The notes: a model not told the origin generated them from the sequence alone. A DNA stretch of 64,000 bases from Sporosarcina sp. FSL K6-2383 (GCF_038618305.1 NZ_CP152017.1:597501-661500), one strand, 5' to 3'. Shown: positions 45,613 to 54,618, counted from the first letter of the stretch. Made by a program: numbers and translations.

Positions 45613-46485
45613 TTACTGGCCAATTTCTGGATCGCTTTCACTATGTTCAAACGTTTCAATAAATTTTTCGAGTGTAGAGGTTAAATATGCGTCTTTTCTT
45701 CTTATGAATACGGTATTGATTTCACTGTACTTTTCAGGTAAATAATGACACTGAATAAGACCCTGTTTTTCCAAGTGAGAAACGGCTGATTTTGGAACAA
45801 ACGTAATACCAAGCCCCATGACAACACTTCCTAAGATTGTTTCTAAGGTCCCAAACTCCATCACTTTTTGTGGCGTCATATTTTGATCTTTATACCATGT
45901 TTCTAGTCTAGCGCGGTATCCACACCCTTTACTAAAGCATAAGAAGGGTTCTTTTTTTAATTGTTCAAATGATGTTTTCGTGTTGTCGGATATTAAGACA
46001 AGCTCTTCTTGAAAAACGTCATGGGAAACAAGCTCAGGATGCTGGTCGATTTCTGTCACGAAAGCACCGTCCAAATTGTGATTTAATACATCTTTTTGAA
46101 GTTGTTCAGTAACACCTGTCAAAAGCGATAAGTCCACATTTTTATATTTTTTGATATAAGAAGATAATATAACCGGTAATTTAATGACTGTTTCAACAGA
46201 TCCGATTTCCAGTTTGCCTGCTGGTTCAGTTTTACTTTGGACAACCTTTTTCATTTCATTTGTTAGCGATAGGATTTTCTCACAATAGACAAGTAGTTTT
46301 TTTCCTTCAGGCGTCAATGTCATTCCGCGGTTGTTCCGGTTAAAAAGTGGTGTATTCATTTCAGTCTCAAGCTTCTTGATTCTTGCTGTAATGTTGGATT
46401 GGACGTAACTTAATTCTTTTGCAGCGTCAGTAATCGTCCCTTTTTTTGCCACCATTTGAAAGATTTCTAAGTCTTTAAACTCCAT
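45613..46485 (-). CDS. LysR-family transcriptional regulator
   Basis: 290 residues. [31 protein letters not shown], followed by EPAGKLEIGSVETVIKLPVILSSY and a C-terminal effector domain with FLCFSKGCGYRARLETWY, resembling CzcR/YofA-type proteins. Divergent from the EamA transporter gene; a LysR box lies between them. A broken copy of this gene is at 57590-58043. Confidence 0.9.
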   Translation of the reverse strand: MEFKDLEIFQMVAKKGTITDAAKELSYVQSNITARIKKLETEMNTPLFNRNNRGMTLTPEGKKLLVYCEKILSLTNEMKKVVQSKTEPAGKLEIGSVETVIKLPVILSSYIKKYKNVDLSLLTGVTEQLQKDVLNHNLDGAFVTEIDQHPELVSHDVFQEELVLISDNTKTSFEQLKKEPFLCFSKGCGYRARLETWYKDQNMTPQKVMEFGTLETILGSVVMGLGITFVPKSAVSHLEKQGLIQCHYLPEKYSEINTVFIRRKDAYLTSTLEKFIETFEHSESDPEIGQ

Positions 46486-46520
46486 ATTATTACCCCTTTC
46501 AGCTCAATCACTTCTTATGT

Positions 46521-46537
46521 TATCACTATTAATGATA
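46521..46537. promoter_or_regulatory. LysR-type box between lysR and eamA
   Basis: TATCACTATTAATGATA is a dyad with TATCA/TGATA arms and the T-N11-A pattern, in the divergent spacer. A related but altered sequence is kept in the relic locus near 58075. Confidence 0.55.
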
Positions 46538-46624
46538 GGTAACATCGATATTGTTCATTTTGAGAGATATCAAACCTGTGTTTTAATGATATAGGTAGAA
46601 GATAGTTGAAGGGGACAGGGCTTA

Positions 46625-47596
46625 ATGAATAACAATGTATTAGTGGGTGCTGTTTTATGTTTAATCTCAGCGATATCTTGGGGTGCAATGTTTCCAGTAG
46701 CGAATCATGCGTTTCATCATATAGACCCATTTTACTTTACGATTTTCCGGTATGTTTTTGTAACGATTATTTTAATGGTGTGGCTGTTATGGAAGGAAGG
46801 TAGGCAAGCTTTTCGCTTTGAAGGGAAAGGTTGGTACCTCTGGTTTTTTGGCACAATGGCCTTTACGGTTTATAATTTGCTGATTTTCTGGGGACAAGAC
46901 TTATTGGGCAATCCAGGTACAATGATAGCCTCAATTATGGAATCCTTAATGCCGATGATTTCAATCATCATTGTCTGGGTACTCGTAAGAAAACGGCCTC
47001 ATGCAGTTACGATGTTTTGTGTGTTTATTGGGTTCGTCGGCGCATCATTAGTCGTAACAAAAGGTGATTTGGGTGCCTTTTTTACTGCGTCAAATGATAT
47101 TATTCCTTCTTTATTGATTTTTATCGCAGTTGTTGGGTGGGTTGTTTACACGATGGGTGGAGGCCGATTTAGTAAGGATGGCTGGTCAGCATTGCGCTAC
47201 TCTGCACTAAGCTGTTTACTTGGAACGGCTACAGCAGTTGTTGTCGTTTTCGGTGTGACGCTTTCTGGATATGTCTCGTTTCCGACCGTTGAAACGTTGA
47301 TCATAACGAGCCCACATATTGCTTTTATGGTGATCTTCCCAGGCGTTATTGCCTTGGTAGGATGGAATTATGGCGTGAGTGTCATCACGCCGTTAAATGG
47401 TTTATTATTTCTTAACTTTGTACCCGTCACAACGTTGGTCATTCAAGCTTTTCAAGGTGAGAGCATTACGCTATATGATTATGTTGGTACAATTTTCATT
47501 ATTGTGTCCTTACTTTCAAATAACATTTTCCAGAGGTTACAGCAAAGAAGCACGGAACCAAAAGAGAATTTCAAAGGAAGGTTACAGGAAACGTAA
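46625..47596 (+). CDS. EamA/DMT-family transporter
   Basis: 323 residues with ten hydrophobic segments in two five-helix EamA repeats (AISWGAMFPVANHAFHHIDP near the start). Probable metabolite exporter. Divergent LysR regulator next door. Its last codons and terminator are duplicated at about 58132-58206. Confidence 0.88.
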   Translation: MNNNVLVGAVLCLISAISWGAMFPVANHAFHHIDPFYFTIFRYVFVTIILMVWLLWKEGRQAFRFEGKGWYLWFFGTMAFTVYNLLIFWGQDLLGNPGTMIASIMESLMPMISIIIVWVLVRKRPHAVTMFCVFIGFVGASLVVTKGDLGAFFTASNDIIPSLLIFIAVVGWVVYTMGGGRFSKDGWSALRYSALSCLLGTATAVVVVFGVTLSGYVSFPTVETLIITSPHIAFMVIFPGVIALVGWNYGVSVITPLNGLLFLNFVPVTTLVIQAFQGESITLYDYVGTIFIIVSLLSNNIFQRLQQRSTEPKENFKGRLQET

Positions 47597-47623
47597 AACG
47601 ACTTCAGATGAAGTCGTTTTTTT
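47595..47623 (+). terminator. Terminator after eamA
   Basis: AAAACGACTTC / GAAGTCGTTTT stem with a short loop, followed by a 7-T run. Confidence 0.85.
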
Positions 47624-47728
47624 GTTTTCTCTGGGATAATTGTTTGTTTGGATTATTTCTTCAATTCACATATATAAGTTTAAAGTTTTTCTTGAAAGGG
47701 AAGAGAAAAATATTAGTAATTTAGTAGT

Positions 47729-47770
47729 GTATATTGGTACTTTATATTGATACTTTATAAACCAATATAC
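47729..47770. promoter_or_regulatory. Inverted repeat with tandem 13-mers
   Basis: GTATATTGGT (47729-47738) and ACCAATATAC (47761-47770) form a perfect 10-bp dyad with 22 nt between. Inside, TATATTG(G/A)TACTT occurs twice in tandem. It lies 66 nt before the PQQ dehydrogenase start, a likely operator and promoter zone. Confidence 0.6.
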
Positions 47771-47835
47771 ATGCATACTACATTATTAAGTTTATTTTTT
47801 ATGCTTTGATTCATATAAAAAGAAGGGGTGAGTAC

Positions 47836-50001
47836 ATGCAGAAGATAGACAAAGGATTGTGGATTTTTATTATTTTAGTAATAGCATTAATTGGTGGTTT
47901 CATTGCTTGGCAGTTGACCGATAACCAAGACAAAGCGGGTAGTAGTGAAACAGTTCAACCGGAAGAAAATTCTGAGGTCGAAGGTACTGAGGATGAATCG
48001 GGGGACGTGGAGGAAGGGGGGACTGTAACCGAATTTGCCTATCCGACAAGTGATTGGGCTACACATGGTGGAGATTTGTATAACCGCCGTTACTCCCTGC
48101 TTGATCAAATTAACGTATCTAATATTGGCGACTTAAGTCCTGTGTGGACCGCGAGTCTTGGATCAGGCTTGGAATTTAAGTATTCAGGAGAAGCGACTCC
48201 TATCGTCGTTGACGGCATTATGTACGTGTCAACAGGAGCGAATGATGTACTTGCACTGGATGCGGTGACAGGTGAACAGCTTTGGGAATATAGACCAGAC
48301 ATCCCAGAAGAAATGGATACTGTCTGTTGTGGATGGACAAATCGTGGTGTCGCGGTTGGAGATGGAAGAGTATACGTAACGCTATTAGATGCTAGATTAG
48401 TAGCTCTTGACATCAAAACAGGTGAAGTTCTTTGGGAAAATGAAGTTGCTCGCTGGGAAGAAGGTTATACGATGACGAGCGCTCCACTTTTCTATGATGG
48501 TAAAGTTTACGCAGGCGTTGCAGGCGGTGAATATGGAATTAGGGGCCGTATTATGGCTTACGACGCTGAAATCGGGCGGGAAATATGGCGTTTCAATACA
48601 ATCCCTGGTCCAGGTGAAAAAGATCATGACTCGTGGCCGGCGGATAATAAAGCGTGGATGACAGGTGGAGCACCGGTCTGGCAAACACCTTCAGTTGACC
48701 CTGAACTTGGTTATCTTTACTTTGCTACAGGAAATACTGCGCCAGATTTAGATGGCAGTAACCGTGAAGGGGAGAACTTATACGCGGACTCTATCTTAGC
48801 TCTGGACGCTTCAACTGGAGAATACAAATGGCATTTCCAAGAGGTTCATCACGACATCTGGGATATGGACCCTGCGAATCCTACCATTTTATATGATGTT
48901 GAAATGGATGGAAAAATGAGAAAAGGAATTGCACAAGCAGGGAAAACAGGCTGGGTTTATTTCCTGGATCGTGAAACTGGAGAACCCCTTGTTGGCATTG
49001 AAGAAAAAGCCGTTCCGCAAGACGAAAGGCAAAAAACAGCAGCTACGCAGCCTTTCCCAGTCGGAGATGCATTTGTACCTCAACGTATTACGCAAGAAGA
49101 TTTGGACAGGGATTTCCCAGGTGGGCTTGATATGGAGTTCGGAGGGATATTCGATCCATTCTGGGAAGATCCACTCGTTCTTAAACCGGGTCCTGGCGGT
49201 GGTGCTAACTGGCCACCATCGGCTTATAATCCTGATACTGAATATATGTATGTATTAGCACAAGATGGCTATTTTTCATTCACACGCAGTGATGAGGAGT
49301 TTGTGGAAGGCGATATTTACATCGGAAGCCTTCTCCAAAGTGTGAAAGATGCCCCACTTCGTGGGTCTGTCACGGCAATCGACGTTAAAACGAATAAGAT
49401 TGCATGGCAACACGATTGGGATTCGACTGCATACAGTGGTGTGTTGACAACGAAAGGGAATTTGGTCTTTGTGGGTCATAATGACGGCAGACTGATTGCG
49501 TTTAACGCAAAGACTGGTGAAGAAGTTTGGGAATACAAAATGGATGCGGGAGCCAATGCCCCGTCCGTCACGTATGAAGTGGACGGTGTTCAATACATTT
49601 CTATACTAGCGGCAGGGAATTCACTTGCCGGATCAAAACATGGCGATAAAGTCTACACGTTCAAATTGAATGGCGAGCTAAAAGAGGCTCCCGTAGCTGA
49701 TAGCAATGAGGATAAACCAAAAGAAGAAAAGCCTGAACAACCAGCATTGGCTGATACTGAAAAAGGCTTAGCGCTCTACAGACAAAGCTGTATCGCTTGT
49801 CATGGAGATCAAGGCGTTAATGGGCATAACGGTCCCAATTTACAAACGAGTCCCATGAGGCACGATAAAGATAAAATAATCGCACAAATAAATGAAGGTA
49901 GTGGGGCAATGCCTCCGTTTAAAAATCTTTTATCGACTGAAGAAGTCGAAGCACTCACCAGCTATATAACAACCGTTATTGCCCCACTCGGGGATGAATA
50001 G
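47836..50001 (+). CDS. PQQ-dependent quinohemoprotein dehydrogenase
   Basis: 721 residues from ATG 47836 after AAGGGGTGA. N-terminal membrane anchor (about residues 8-26), an acidic linker, then an eight-bladed PQQ propeller: adjacent Cys pair in DTVCCGWTNRG, catalytic region VHHDIWDMDPANP, and tryptophan-docking repeats (e.g. LDAVTGEQLWEYRP). The C-terminus is a fused cytochrome c with CIACH and a Met ligand in GAMPPF. Oxidises alcohols or sugars outside the membrane and passes electrons to haem. Such fusions are mostly proteobacterial; no PQQ synthesis genes are near. Confidence 0.93.
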   Translation: MQKIDKGLWIFIILVIALIGGFIAWQLTDNQDKAGSSETVQPEENSEVEGTEDESGDVEEGGTVTEFAYPTSDWATHGGDLYNRRYSLLDQINVSNIGDLSPVWTASLGSGLEFKYSGEATPIVVDGIMYVSTGANDVLALDAVTGEQLWEYRPDIPEEMDTVCCGWTNRGVAVGDGRVYVTLLDARLVALDIKTGEVLWENEVARWEEGYTMTSAPLFYDGKVYAGVAGGEYGIRGRIMAYDAEIGREIWRFNTIPGPGEKDHDSWPADNKAWMTGGAPVWQTPSVDPELGYLYFATGNTAPDLDGSNREGENLYADSILALDASTGEYKWHFQEVHHDIWDMDPANPTILYDVEMDGKMRKGIAQAGKTGWVYFLDRETGEPLVGIEEKAVPQDERQKTAATQPFPVGDAFVPQRITQEDLDRDFPGGLDMEFGGIFDPFWEDPLVLKPGPGGGANWPPSAYNPDTEYMYVLAQDGYFSFTRSDEEFVEGDIYIGSLLQSVKDAPLRGSVTAIDVKTNKIAWQHDWDSTAYSGVLTTKGNLVFVGHNDGRLIAFNAKTGEEVWEYKMDAGANAPSVTYEVDGVQYISILAAGNSLAGSKHGDKVYTFKLNGELKEAPVADSNEDKPKEEKPEQPALADTEKGLALYRQSCIACHGDQGVNGHNGPNLQTSPMRHDKDKIIAQINEGSGAMPPFKNLLSTEEVEALTSYITTVIAPLGDE

Positions 50002-50011
50002 AATTTAAACG

Positions 50012-50053
50012 AAACCAACGACATTTGCGTCATACGAATGTCGTTGGTTTTTG
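50012..50053 (+). terminator. Terminator after PQQ dehydrogenase
   Basis: A perfect 14-bp stem (AAACCAACGACATT and its complement) is followed by TTTTT. Confidence 0.85.
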
Positions 50054-50173
50054 GTATGTGCATGGGTGACTGTGGGACTTTTTCATAACCAAGCATTTTT
50101 TGAAAATTTCACCCAAAATTCGATTCGTGAAATGGTTGTCTCAAAGTCAGTGAGTTTCAAGATATTTCATTCG

Positions 50174-51058
50174 TCAAACACTCACTCCACCATAAATTGC
50201 TAATGTACGCTGCAATGAATGAAGCTGCCCATCATTCAATGGAATCATTGGCAACCGGACGCCGCCGACAGGAATTCCATTGAGATTCAATGCCGCTTTT
50301 ACTGGTGAAGGATTCGGGGCGGCAAAAAGTGCTTTCATAACGGGTAATAATTTACGATGGTCTGCAGCCGCCTCTTTGATATTACCCATTTTGAAGTTTT
50401 TGATCATTGTTTGCATTTCATTTCCTATAATATGAGACGAGACGGAAACGACGCCAGCCCCACCAATTGATAGTACTGGGATCGTTAGGCCATCATCACC
50501 GCTATACAAGAGGAATTCTGTGGGTGTTTGCTCGATGATTTCAGCCATAGCATCCAAATTACCACTTGCTTCCTTAATCGCAATGATATTTAGGATTGCT
50601 GACAGGCGTATGACTGTGTCGACATCGATGTTAACAACTGTTCGTCCTGGCACATTATACAGCATAATTGGTAAGGAGGTAGCCGCCGCAATTGCTTGGA
50701 AGTGTTGAAACAATCCTTCCTGGCATGGCTTGTTATAGTAGGGGGCGACGAGCATAATACCGTCAACGCCAACATCCTCTGCCGACATTGTCAGTTCAAT
50801 CGATTCTCTTGTACTGTTTGAACCTGTTCCAGCGATTACCGGCACCCTTCCGCTAACAACCTCCACTGTAAATTTGAATAAGGCTACTTTTTCTTCCGTC
50901 GTTAACGTCGGAGACTCTCCAGTCGTGCCCGATACAACTAAACTATCCGACCCATTGGCAATTAAATACTCAATCAAATTTTTTGTTGCTTCAAAGTCAA
51001 TGTCTCCCTGCGCATTAAAAGGTGTTACCATCGCCGTTACAATTTGTCCGAAATTCAT
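50174..51058 (-). CDS. dapA: 4-hydroxy-tetrahydrodipicolinate synthase
   Basis: 294 residues from ATG 51058, spaced 4-5 nt from GGAGA; upstream in-frame codons run into a repeat element and are rejected. Motifs: VTAMVTPFNAQGDIDF, VSGTTGESPTLT, catalytic Tyr in LYNVPGRT, Schiff-base Lys in IIAIKEASGN. Lysine/diaminopimelate pathway enzyme joining pyruvate and aspartate semialdehyde. Controlled by the lysine riboswitch upstream. Confidence 0.95.
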   Translation of the reverse strand: MNFGQIVTAMVTPFNAQGDIDFEATKNLIEYLIANGSDSLVVSGTTGESPTLTTEEKVALFKFTVEVVSGRVPVIAGTGSNSTRESIELTMSAEDVGVDGIMLVAPYYNKPCQEGLFQHFQAIAAATSLPIMLYNVPGRTVVNIDVDTVIRLSAILNIIAIKEASGNLDAMAEIIEQTPTEFLLYSGDDGLTIPVLSIGGAGVVSVSSHIIGNEMQTMIKNFKMGNIKEAAADHRKLLPVMKALFAAPNPSPVKAALNLNGIPVGGVRLPMIPLNDGQLHSLQRTLAIYGGVSV

Positions 51059-51129
51059 CATTCTCCACATCCTATTCATTTTTTTGTATAAAAAATAAAA
51101 TAGAGGGTGGAGGGCATTTGTCAATGATA

Positions 51130-51182
51130 CCTTGGCGTAATTACGTGACATCCGCCGGAGGCTTTATCTAGGCTCAGATAAA
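51130..51182 (-). repeat. Dispersed two-hairpin repeat element, copy C
   Basis: Read in the plus direction: CTTGGCGTAATTACGTGACATC, split here as CTTGGCG and GTGACATCCGCCGGAGGC, then TTTATCT-AGGCTC-AGATAAA as the second hairpin. It lies inside the dapA leader between the riboswitch terminator and the gene. Strand is nominal. Confidence 0.7.
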
Positions 51183-51189
51183 TTGACGC

Positions 51190-51219
51190 AAAAAAGCAAC
51201 AACGAGGGCTCGTTGTTGC
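51190..51219 (-). terminator. Lysine riboswitch terminator
   Basis: On the minus strand an 11-bp stem GCAACAACGAG / CTCGTTGTTGC is followed by TTTTTT. It is the expression platform of the aptamer just upstream. Confidence 0.88.
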
Positions 51220-51243
51220 AGTGAAATAATGGATTATTTCTTT

Positions 51244-51422
51244 GCATAAGATAGCCCTCCATATAGTTTCCTATATGACAATCCTGCACTTATTCAACGC
51301 AGAACCAGCTTCGAGATGATGAGTGTCTCTCCACTTCGGCAAATCCCCCTTTCTACAATCTTCATAGGATCTCATTATCCTCGGATTGTCTACTAATGGT
51401 TTTTGCACCTCTATCCTTACTT
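51244..51422 (-). promoter_or_regulatory. Lysine riboswitch (L box)
   Basis: On the minus strand the conserved L-box pieces occur in order: GATAGAGGTGCAA, GAAAGGGGGATTTGCCGAAG, CTGGTTCTGCGTTGAATAAG, GGAGGGCTATC. P1 is formed by AGGATAG / CTATCTT. Followed by an intrinsic terminator and dapA. Confidence 0.95.
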
Positions 51423-51531
51423 CAAAGTTTCGAAATAAGTAGTATTAAATTATTACTACCTTACACGTAATTCGGTACAATTACAAGGTGAAAGTGAAAT
51501 GAGGTATTTAGGCTGCACTATAAATCTTCGT

Positions 51532-52449
51532 TTAGCGCCTTACAGATGCAGCCATTCTTACATAAGTATGCCGTCTTCCTCTGATGACGATTGAATAGGT
51601 CATAATGTTTTCTGGTACCGCAATCCCGTAGAAGCCTGTGTCACCGATATGGTAAATATCTGCACCAGCCATTTTACTATTGAGTGCGATTTGGCGTATT
51701 GTTGCCTCATCCGCACCTTCTTGGCTTGTGCCGATTGTAAGCATGGCTAATGCACCCTTTGAATGCACAAATCGAACATACTTTTCGGCTGTATTCACTG
51801 TGATTCCTGGCACGGTTCCCGGAGCGGGCATTAAAATAACATCCGCGCCCGCTTCGATAAAGCTTGAAAGAGTCGCCTCTGAAATAATGCCGCTCCCTGT
51901 TTCGTTTGCGACACCAGCACCATGCATTTTCCCAGCGATGATTAATCCTTCTTCACCAAAAATCTCCCGAGCCTTCTTAATGGCAACGACTGTTTCCTCG
52001 TTTGTCACTCCGGTTTTGGGATTCCCAGTTAAACAAATAAAGTCAAAGCCTAACTTTTTTGCTTCACGTAATGCTTCTTCGGTAGCCGTTCGACCTTTTG
52101 AAACAGTATCTAGCTTTTCAATTTGTTCAGCGTTCAGATCAACAGGTTCTAAATTTAGGCCGACAGGACGCCCTGTTAATTCTTTTACCTTTTGAATGAT
52201 TGATTCATTCTCATCGCATTTGTATCCTTCAACAGCAGGGTTAAAAACGTCAAATAAATTCAATAATAGTAAATCCGCGCCAAAGGAAGCAGCAAGTTCA
52301 GCATTTGTAATACCTGGATACAATGGTGCTACAGAAGTCATCGTCTCCGATAACATCACTCTTCCTTCACATGCGCGTATCGATTTTTTTAAGTCTTGAC
52401 CATTCATTTTTTGAAAATCGGAAGCGGTACAATCTAATAATCTTTTCAC
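51532..52449 (-). CDS. TIM-barrel protein of unknown function (DUF7916-like)
   Basis: 305 residues beginning MKRLLDCTASDFQKMNGQ. Repeated beta-alpha units are visible: TNAELAASFGADLLLLNLFD, VGLNLEPVDL, GFDFICLTGNPKTGVTN, ADVILMPAPGTVPGIT, AGADIYHIGDTGF. Reminiscent of phosphoenolpyruvate/enolase-type barrels with an acidic metal site; relatives are sometimes annotated only as hypothetical. It lies 27 nt downstream of a GntR/HutC regulator, so it may act in amino-sugar or related catabolism. Confidence 0.72.
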   Translation of the reverse strand: MKRLLDCTASDFQKMNGQDLKKSIRACEGRVMLSETMTSVAPLYPGITNAELAASFGADLLLLNLFDVFNPAVEGYKCDENESIIQKVKELTGRPVGLNLEPVDLNAEQIEKLDTVSKGRTATEEALREAKKLGFDFICLTGNPKTGVTNEETVVAIKKAREIFGEEGLIIAGKMHGAGVANETGSGIISEATLSSFIEAGADVILMPAPGTVPGITVNTAEKYVRFVHSKGALAMLTIGTSQEGADEATIRQIALNSKMAGADIYHIGDTGFYGIAVPENIMTYSIVIRGRRHTYVRMAASVRR

Positions 52450-52475
52450 AGAAATTCCTCCATTTAATTAGTATT

Positions 52476-53195
52476 TTATCTTGTCACTTTCACTTTGAAT
52501 TTATAGCGGTCAGCACGATAAAATGATTGTACAAACTCTAATGGTATATCATTTTCAGCAAGACCTACTCGGGAAATATAGAGTACGGGGTCCCCCACTT
52601 TAATATGAAGAGCTTCCGCTTCACGCTTCTTGGCAACCATTGCCTCTACATCCTGTTGAGCAGACAATATACTCAAGTTAAGCTCACTTTCAACGTATTG
52701 ATAGATCGACTGTTCTGCAATTTCCTTTGTTAACCCAGTCACGAGGTCCACTGATGTATAAAATAGTTGTAAGGCAATTGGTAAATGGTCGGCTAGGCGT
52801 AATCTTTTGATTTCATAAATAGGTGAACCTTCTTCTAGCCCTAATTTTTGCGCTATCTTTTCATTTGCTTCAATCTTGTTGAATTCTAATACCTTTGTGC
52901 CTGGCTCCATTCCACGTGAACGCATATCCTCAGAAAAGCTCGTTAAGTGATCTAAATTTTGCTCGAGCTTCTTCAATGCAACAAAGGTTCCTACTCCACG
53001 CTTACGTTGTAAATACCCGTCATTTGTAAGATTAGTAATCGCTTGTCTCACTGTCATTCTGCTAACTTGGTACTTCTCAGCAAATTCACGCTCAGAGGGG
53101 ATTAAGTCATCTGGATTGAGTTGCTTAGTGATCAGCTCCTTTATCAATTGTTCCAACTGGGAATAAATTGGCGTTGGAGAGTTTTTGTTTATCAT
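52476..53195 (-). CDS. GntR/HutC-family regulator, NagR (YvoA)-like
   Basis: 239 residues from ATG 53195, 9 nt after AAGGGA. N-terminal winged helix (IPSEREFAEKYQVSRMTVRQAITNLTNDGYLQRKRGVGTFV) and a UTRA effector domain. Its own promoter carries a palindrome very close to the dre sites bound by NagR, so autoregulation and control of the downstream barrel protein are likely; effectors are usually phosphorylated amino sugars. Confidence 0.9.
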   Translation of the reverse strand: MINKNSPTPIYSQLEQLIKELITKQLNPDDLIPSEREFAEKYQVSRMTVRQAITNLTNDGYLQRKRGVGTFVALKKLEQNLDHLTSFSEDMRSRGMEPGTKVLEFNKIEANEKIAQKLGLEEGSPIYEIKRLRLADHLPIALQLFYTSVDLVTGLTKEIAEQSIYQYVESELNLSILSAQQDVEAMVAKKREAEALHIKVGDPVLYISRVGLAENDIPLEFVQSFYRADRYKFKVKVTR

Positions 53196-53237
53196 TTTGT
53201 AAATTCCCTTCATTCTCAAGATATAACCTCTAATTTC

Positions 53238-53272
53238 ATTTTAACGCTAAGTGGTATAGTTGTCTATACCAC
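53238..53272 (-). promoter_or_regulatory. gntR promoter with dre-like operator
   Basis: On the minus strand TAGACA (53266-53261), a 17-nt spacer and TAAAAT (53243-53238) make the promoter. Covering the -35 is the perfect dyad GTGGTATAG-TTGT-CTATACCAC (53251-53272; 9-bp arms), matching the NagR dre consensus. Confidence 0.8.
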
Positions 53273-53428
53273 CGGATTAATTAAACGGAATACATCTCTC
53301 TCGGAAGTTAAGATTGTGGCTTGAAAATACCATTCCCCATAGATAGCAGATATTTATGTTCGAAGTGTCTATCGTCACAGCTTTAAAACTAAAGTGTTGA
53401 CAGTCAGATTGAATCTATGTTAAATTTA

Positions 53429-53545
53429 GTTTGAATTCGAGATAATTGAATTCAAGGCGTTAATGGAACCTATATAAGTTTGTATAAGAACAGTAAATTT
53501 TTTTCGAATCAATATACCTTGAATTCTAGGTATATTGATTCGAAA
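53429..53545 (+). promoter_or_regulatory. MhqR-type operators before the mhq-like cluster
   Basis: Site 1 (53429-53456) holds TTGAATTCGAGATA and TTGAATTCAAG, matching halves of the Bacillus MhqR box. Site 2 (53502-53545) is a 44-bp palindrome with one mismatched pair centred on GAATTC; its core reads ATACCTTGAATTCTAGGTAT. A -10-like TATAAG (53473-53478) lies between them. The MarR gene at 57027 is the natural candidate regulator. Confidence 0.75.
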
Positions 53546-53565
53546 TAATAATAGGAGGAAATAGA

Positions 53566-54549
53566 ATGAACCATTTAAAAGGAATGCACCATGTAACGGC
53601 GATCACAAGTAGTGCAGAGAAAAACTACGAGTTTTTCACGTATGTACTAGGAATGCGTCTTGTAAAGAAGACGGTCAATCAGGATGATATTCAAACGTAT
53701 CATTTATTCTTCGCAGACGATAAAGGCTCAGCAGGAACGGATATGACATTTTTTGATTTTCCTGGTATTCCAAAAGGTACGCATGGAACGAATGAGATTT
53801 ATAAAACAGCTTTCCGTGTTCCGACAGATGCCGCATTAGAATATTGGCTGAAGCGTTTTGATAAATACGAAGTAGCCAATAATGGAATTGAAGAAGTGTT
53901 TGGTAAAAAAACGATTTCATTTGTGGACTTTGATGATCAACAATATATGTTAGTGTCTGATGAATTCAACAAGGGGGTTGAGTCGGGGACGCCTTGGCAG
54001 AATGGGCCAGTACCATTGGAGTTTGCCATTACAGGTTTAGGACCGATCCATATTCGTATTGAAGAATTTGATTATTTAAAGGAAGTTTTGGAAAAAGCGA
54101 TGTTAATGCGTGAAATCGCTCAGGAGGGTTTATTTCATTTATTCGAAGTTGGTGAAGGTGGAAATGGTGCGCAGGTAATTGTGGAGCATAATACGACTTT
54201 ACCAGCTGGTCGACAAGGATTTGGCACAGTGCATCATGCGGCTTTCCGTGTAGAAAATACGCAAGTATTACATGAATGGGTTGAACGTATGGAAGAGTTT
54301 GGTTTCCGTACTTCAGGCTATGTAGATCGATTCTTCTTTGAATCATTATATGCGCGTGTAGCGCAAGGCATCCTTTTTGAATGGGCAACAGATGGTCCAG
54401 GCTTCATGGGGGATGAACCTTACGAAACGGTAGGTGAAATTTTATCATTACCACCATTCCTCGAAGAAAAACGGGATGAAATTGAAGCAATGGTAAGACC
54501 AATCGACACAGTACGCAGTACGCTTACTATAGAAAAAGAGTATTTATAA
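53566..54549 (+). CDS. Ring-cleaving dioxygenase, MhqO-like
   Basis: 327 residues, two pairs of glyoxalase-type repeats. Begins GMHHVTAITSSAEKNYEFFTYVLGMRLVKKTVNQDD and has GTVHHAAFRVEN at the start of the second half, with metal-binding His and Glu (FEWATDGPGF). Such proteins open hydroquinone rings and protect against quinones in Bacillus. First gene of the mhq-like cluster; ATG follows AGGAGGAAAT. Confidence 0.9.
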   Translation: MNHLKGMHHVTAITSSAEKNYEFFTYVLGMRLVKKTVNQDDIQTYHLFFADDKGSAGTDMTFFDFPGIPKGTHGTNEIYKTAFRVPTDAALEYWLKRFDKYEVANNGIEEVFGKKTISFVDFDDQQYMLVSDEFNKGVESGTPWQNGPVPLEFAITGLGPIHIRIEEFDYLKEVLEKAMLMREIAQEGLFHLFEVGEGGNGAQVIVEHNTTLPAGRQGFGTVHHAAFRVENTQVLHEWVERMEEFGFRTSGYVDRFFFESLYARVAQGILFEWATDGPGFMGDEPYETVGEILSLPPFLEEKRDEIEAMVRPIDTVRSTLTIEKEYL

Positions 54550-54558
54550 GGAGGTGAA

Positions 54559-54618
54559 ATGAAAAAATGGGATTTTTCGATAAATTATTTGGAGCAAAAC
54601 AAGAGGAGGAAAAAATAA
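54559..54618 (+). CDS. Possible 19-codon leader peptide
   Basis: ATG at 54559 lies 4 nt after GGAGG and opens a frame MKKWDFSINYLEQNKRRKK ending in TAA that overlaps the ATG of the FMN reductase (TAATG). An alternative frame from ATG 54567 encodes a GFFDKLFG leader fused to the reductase. Which is used cannot be decided here. Confidence 0.3.
   Translation: MKKWDFSINYLEQNKRRKK

Noticed and set aside
51059..51151. Longer DapA N-terminus
   Set aside because: It would translate the intergenic repeat; DapA normally starts near MNFGQIVTAM.
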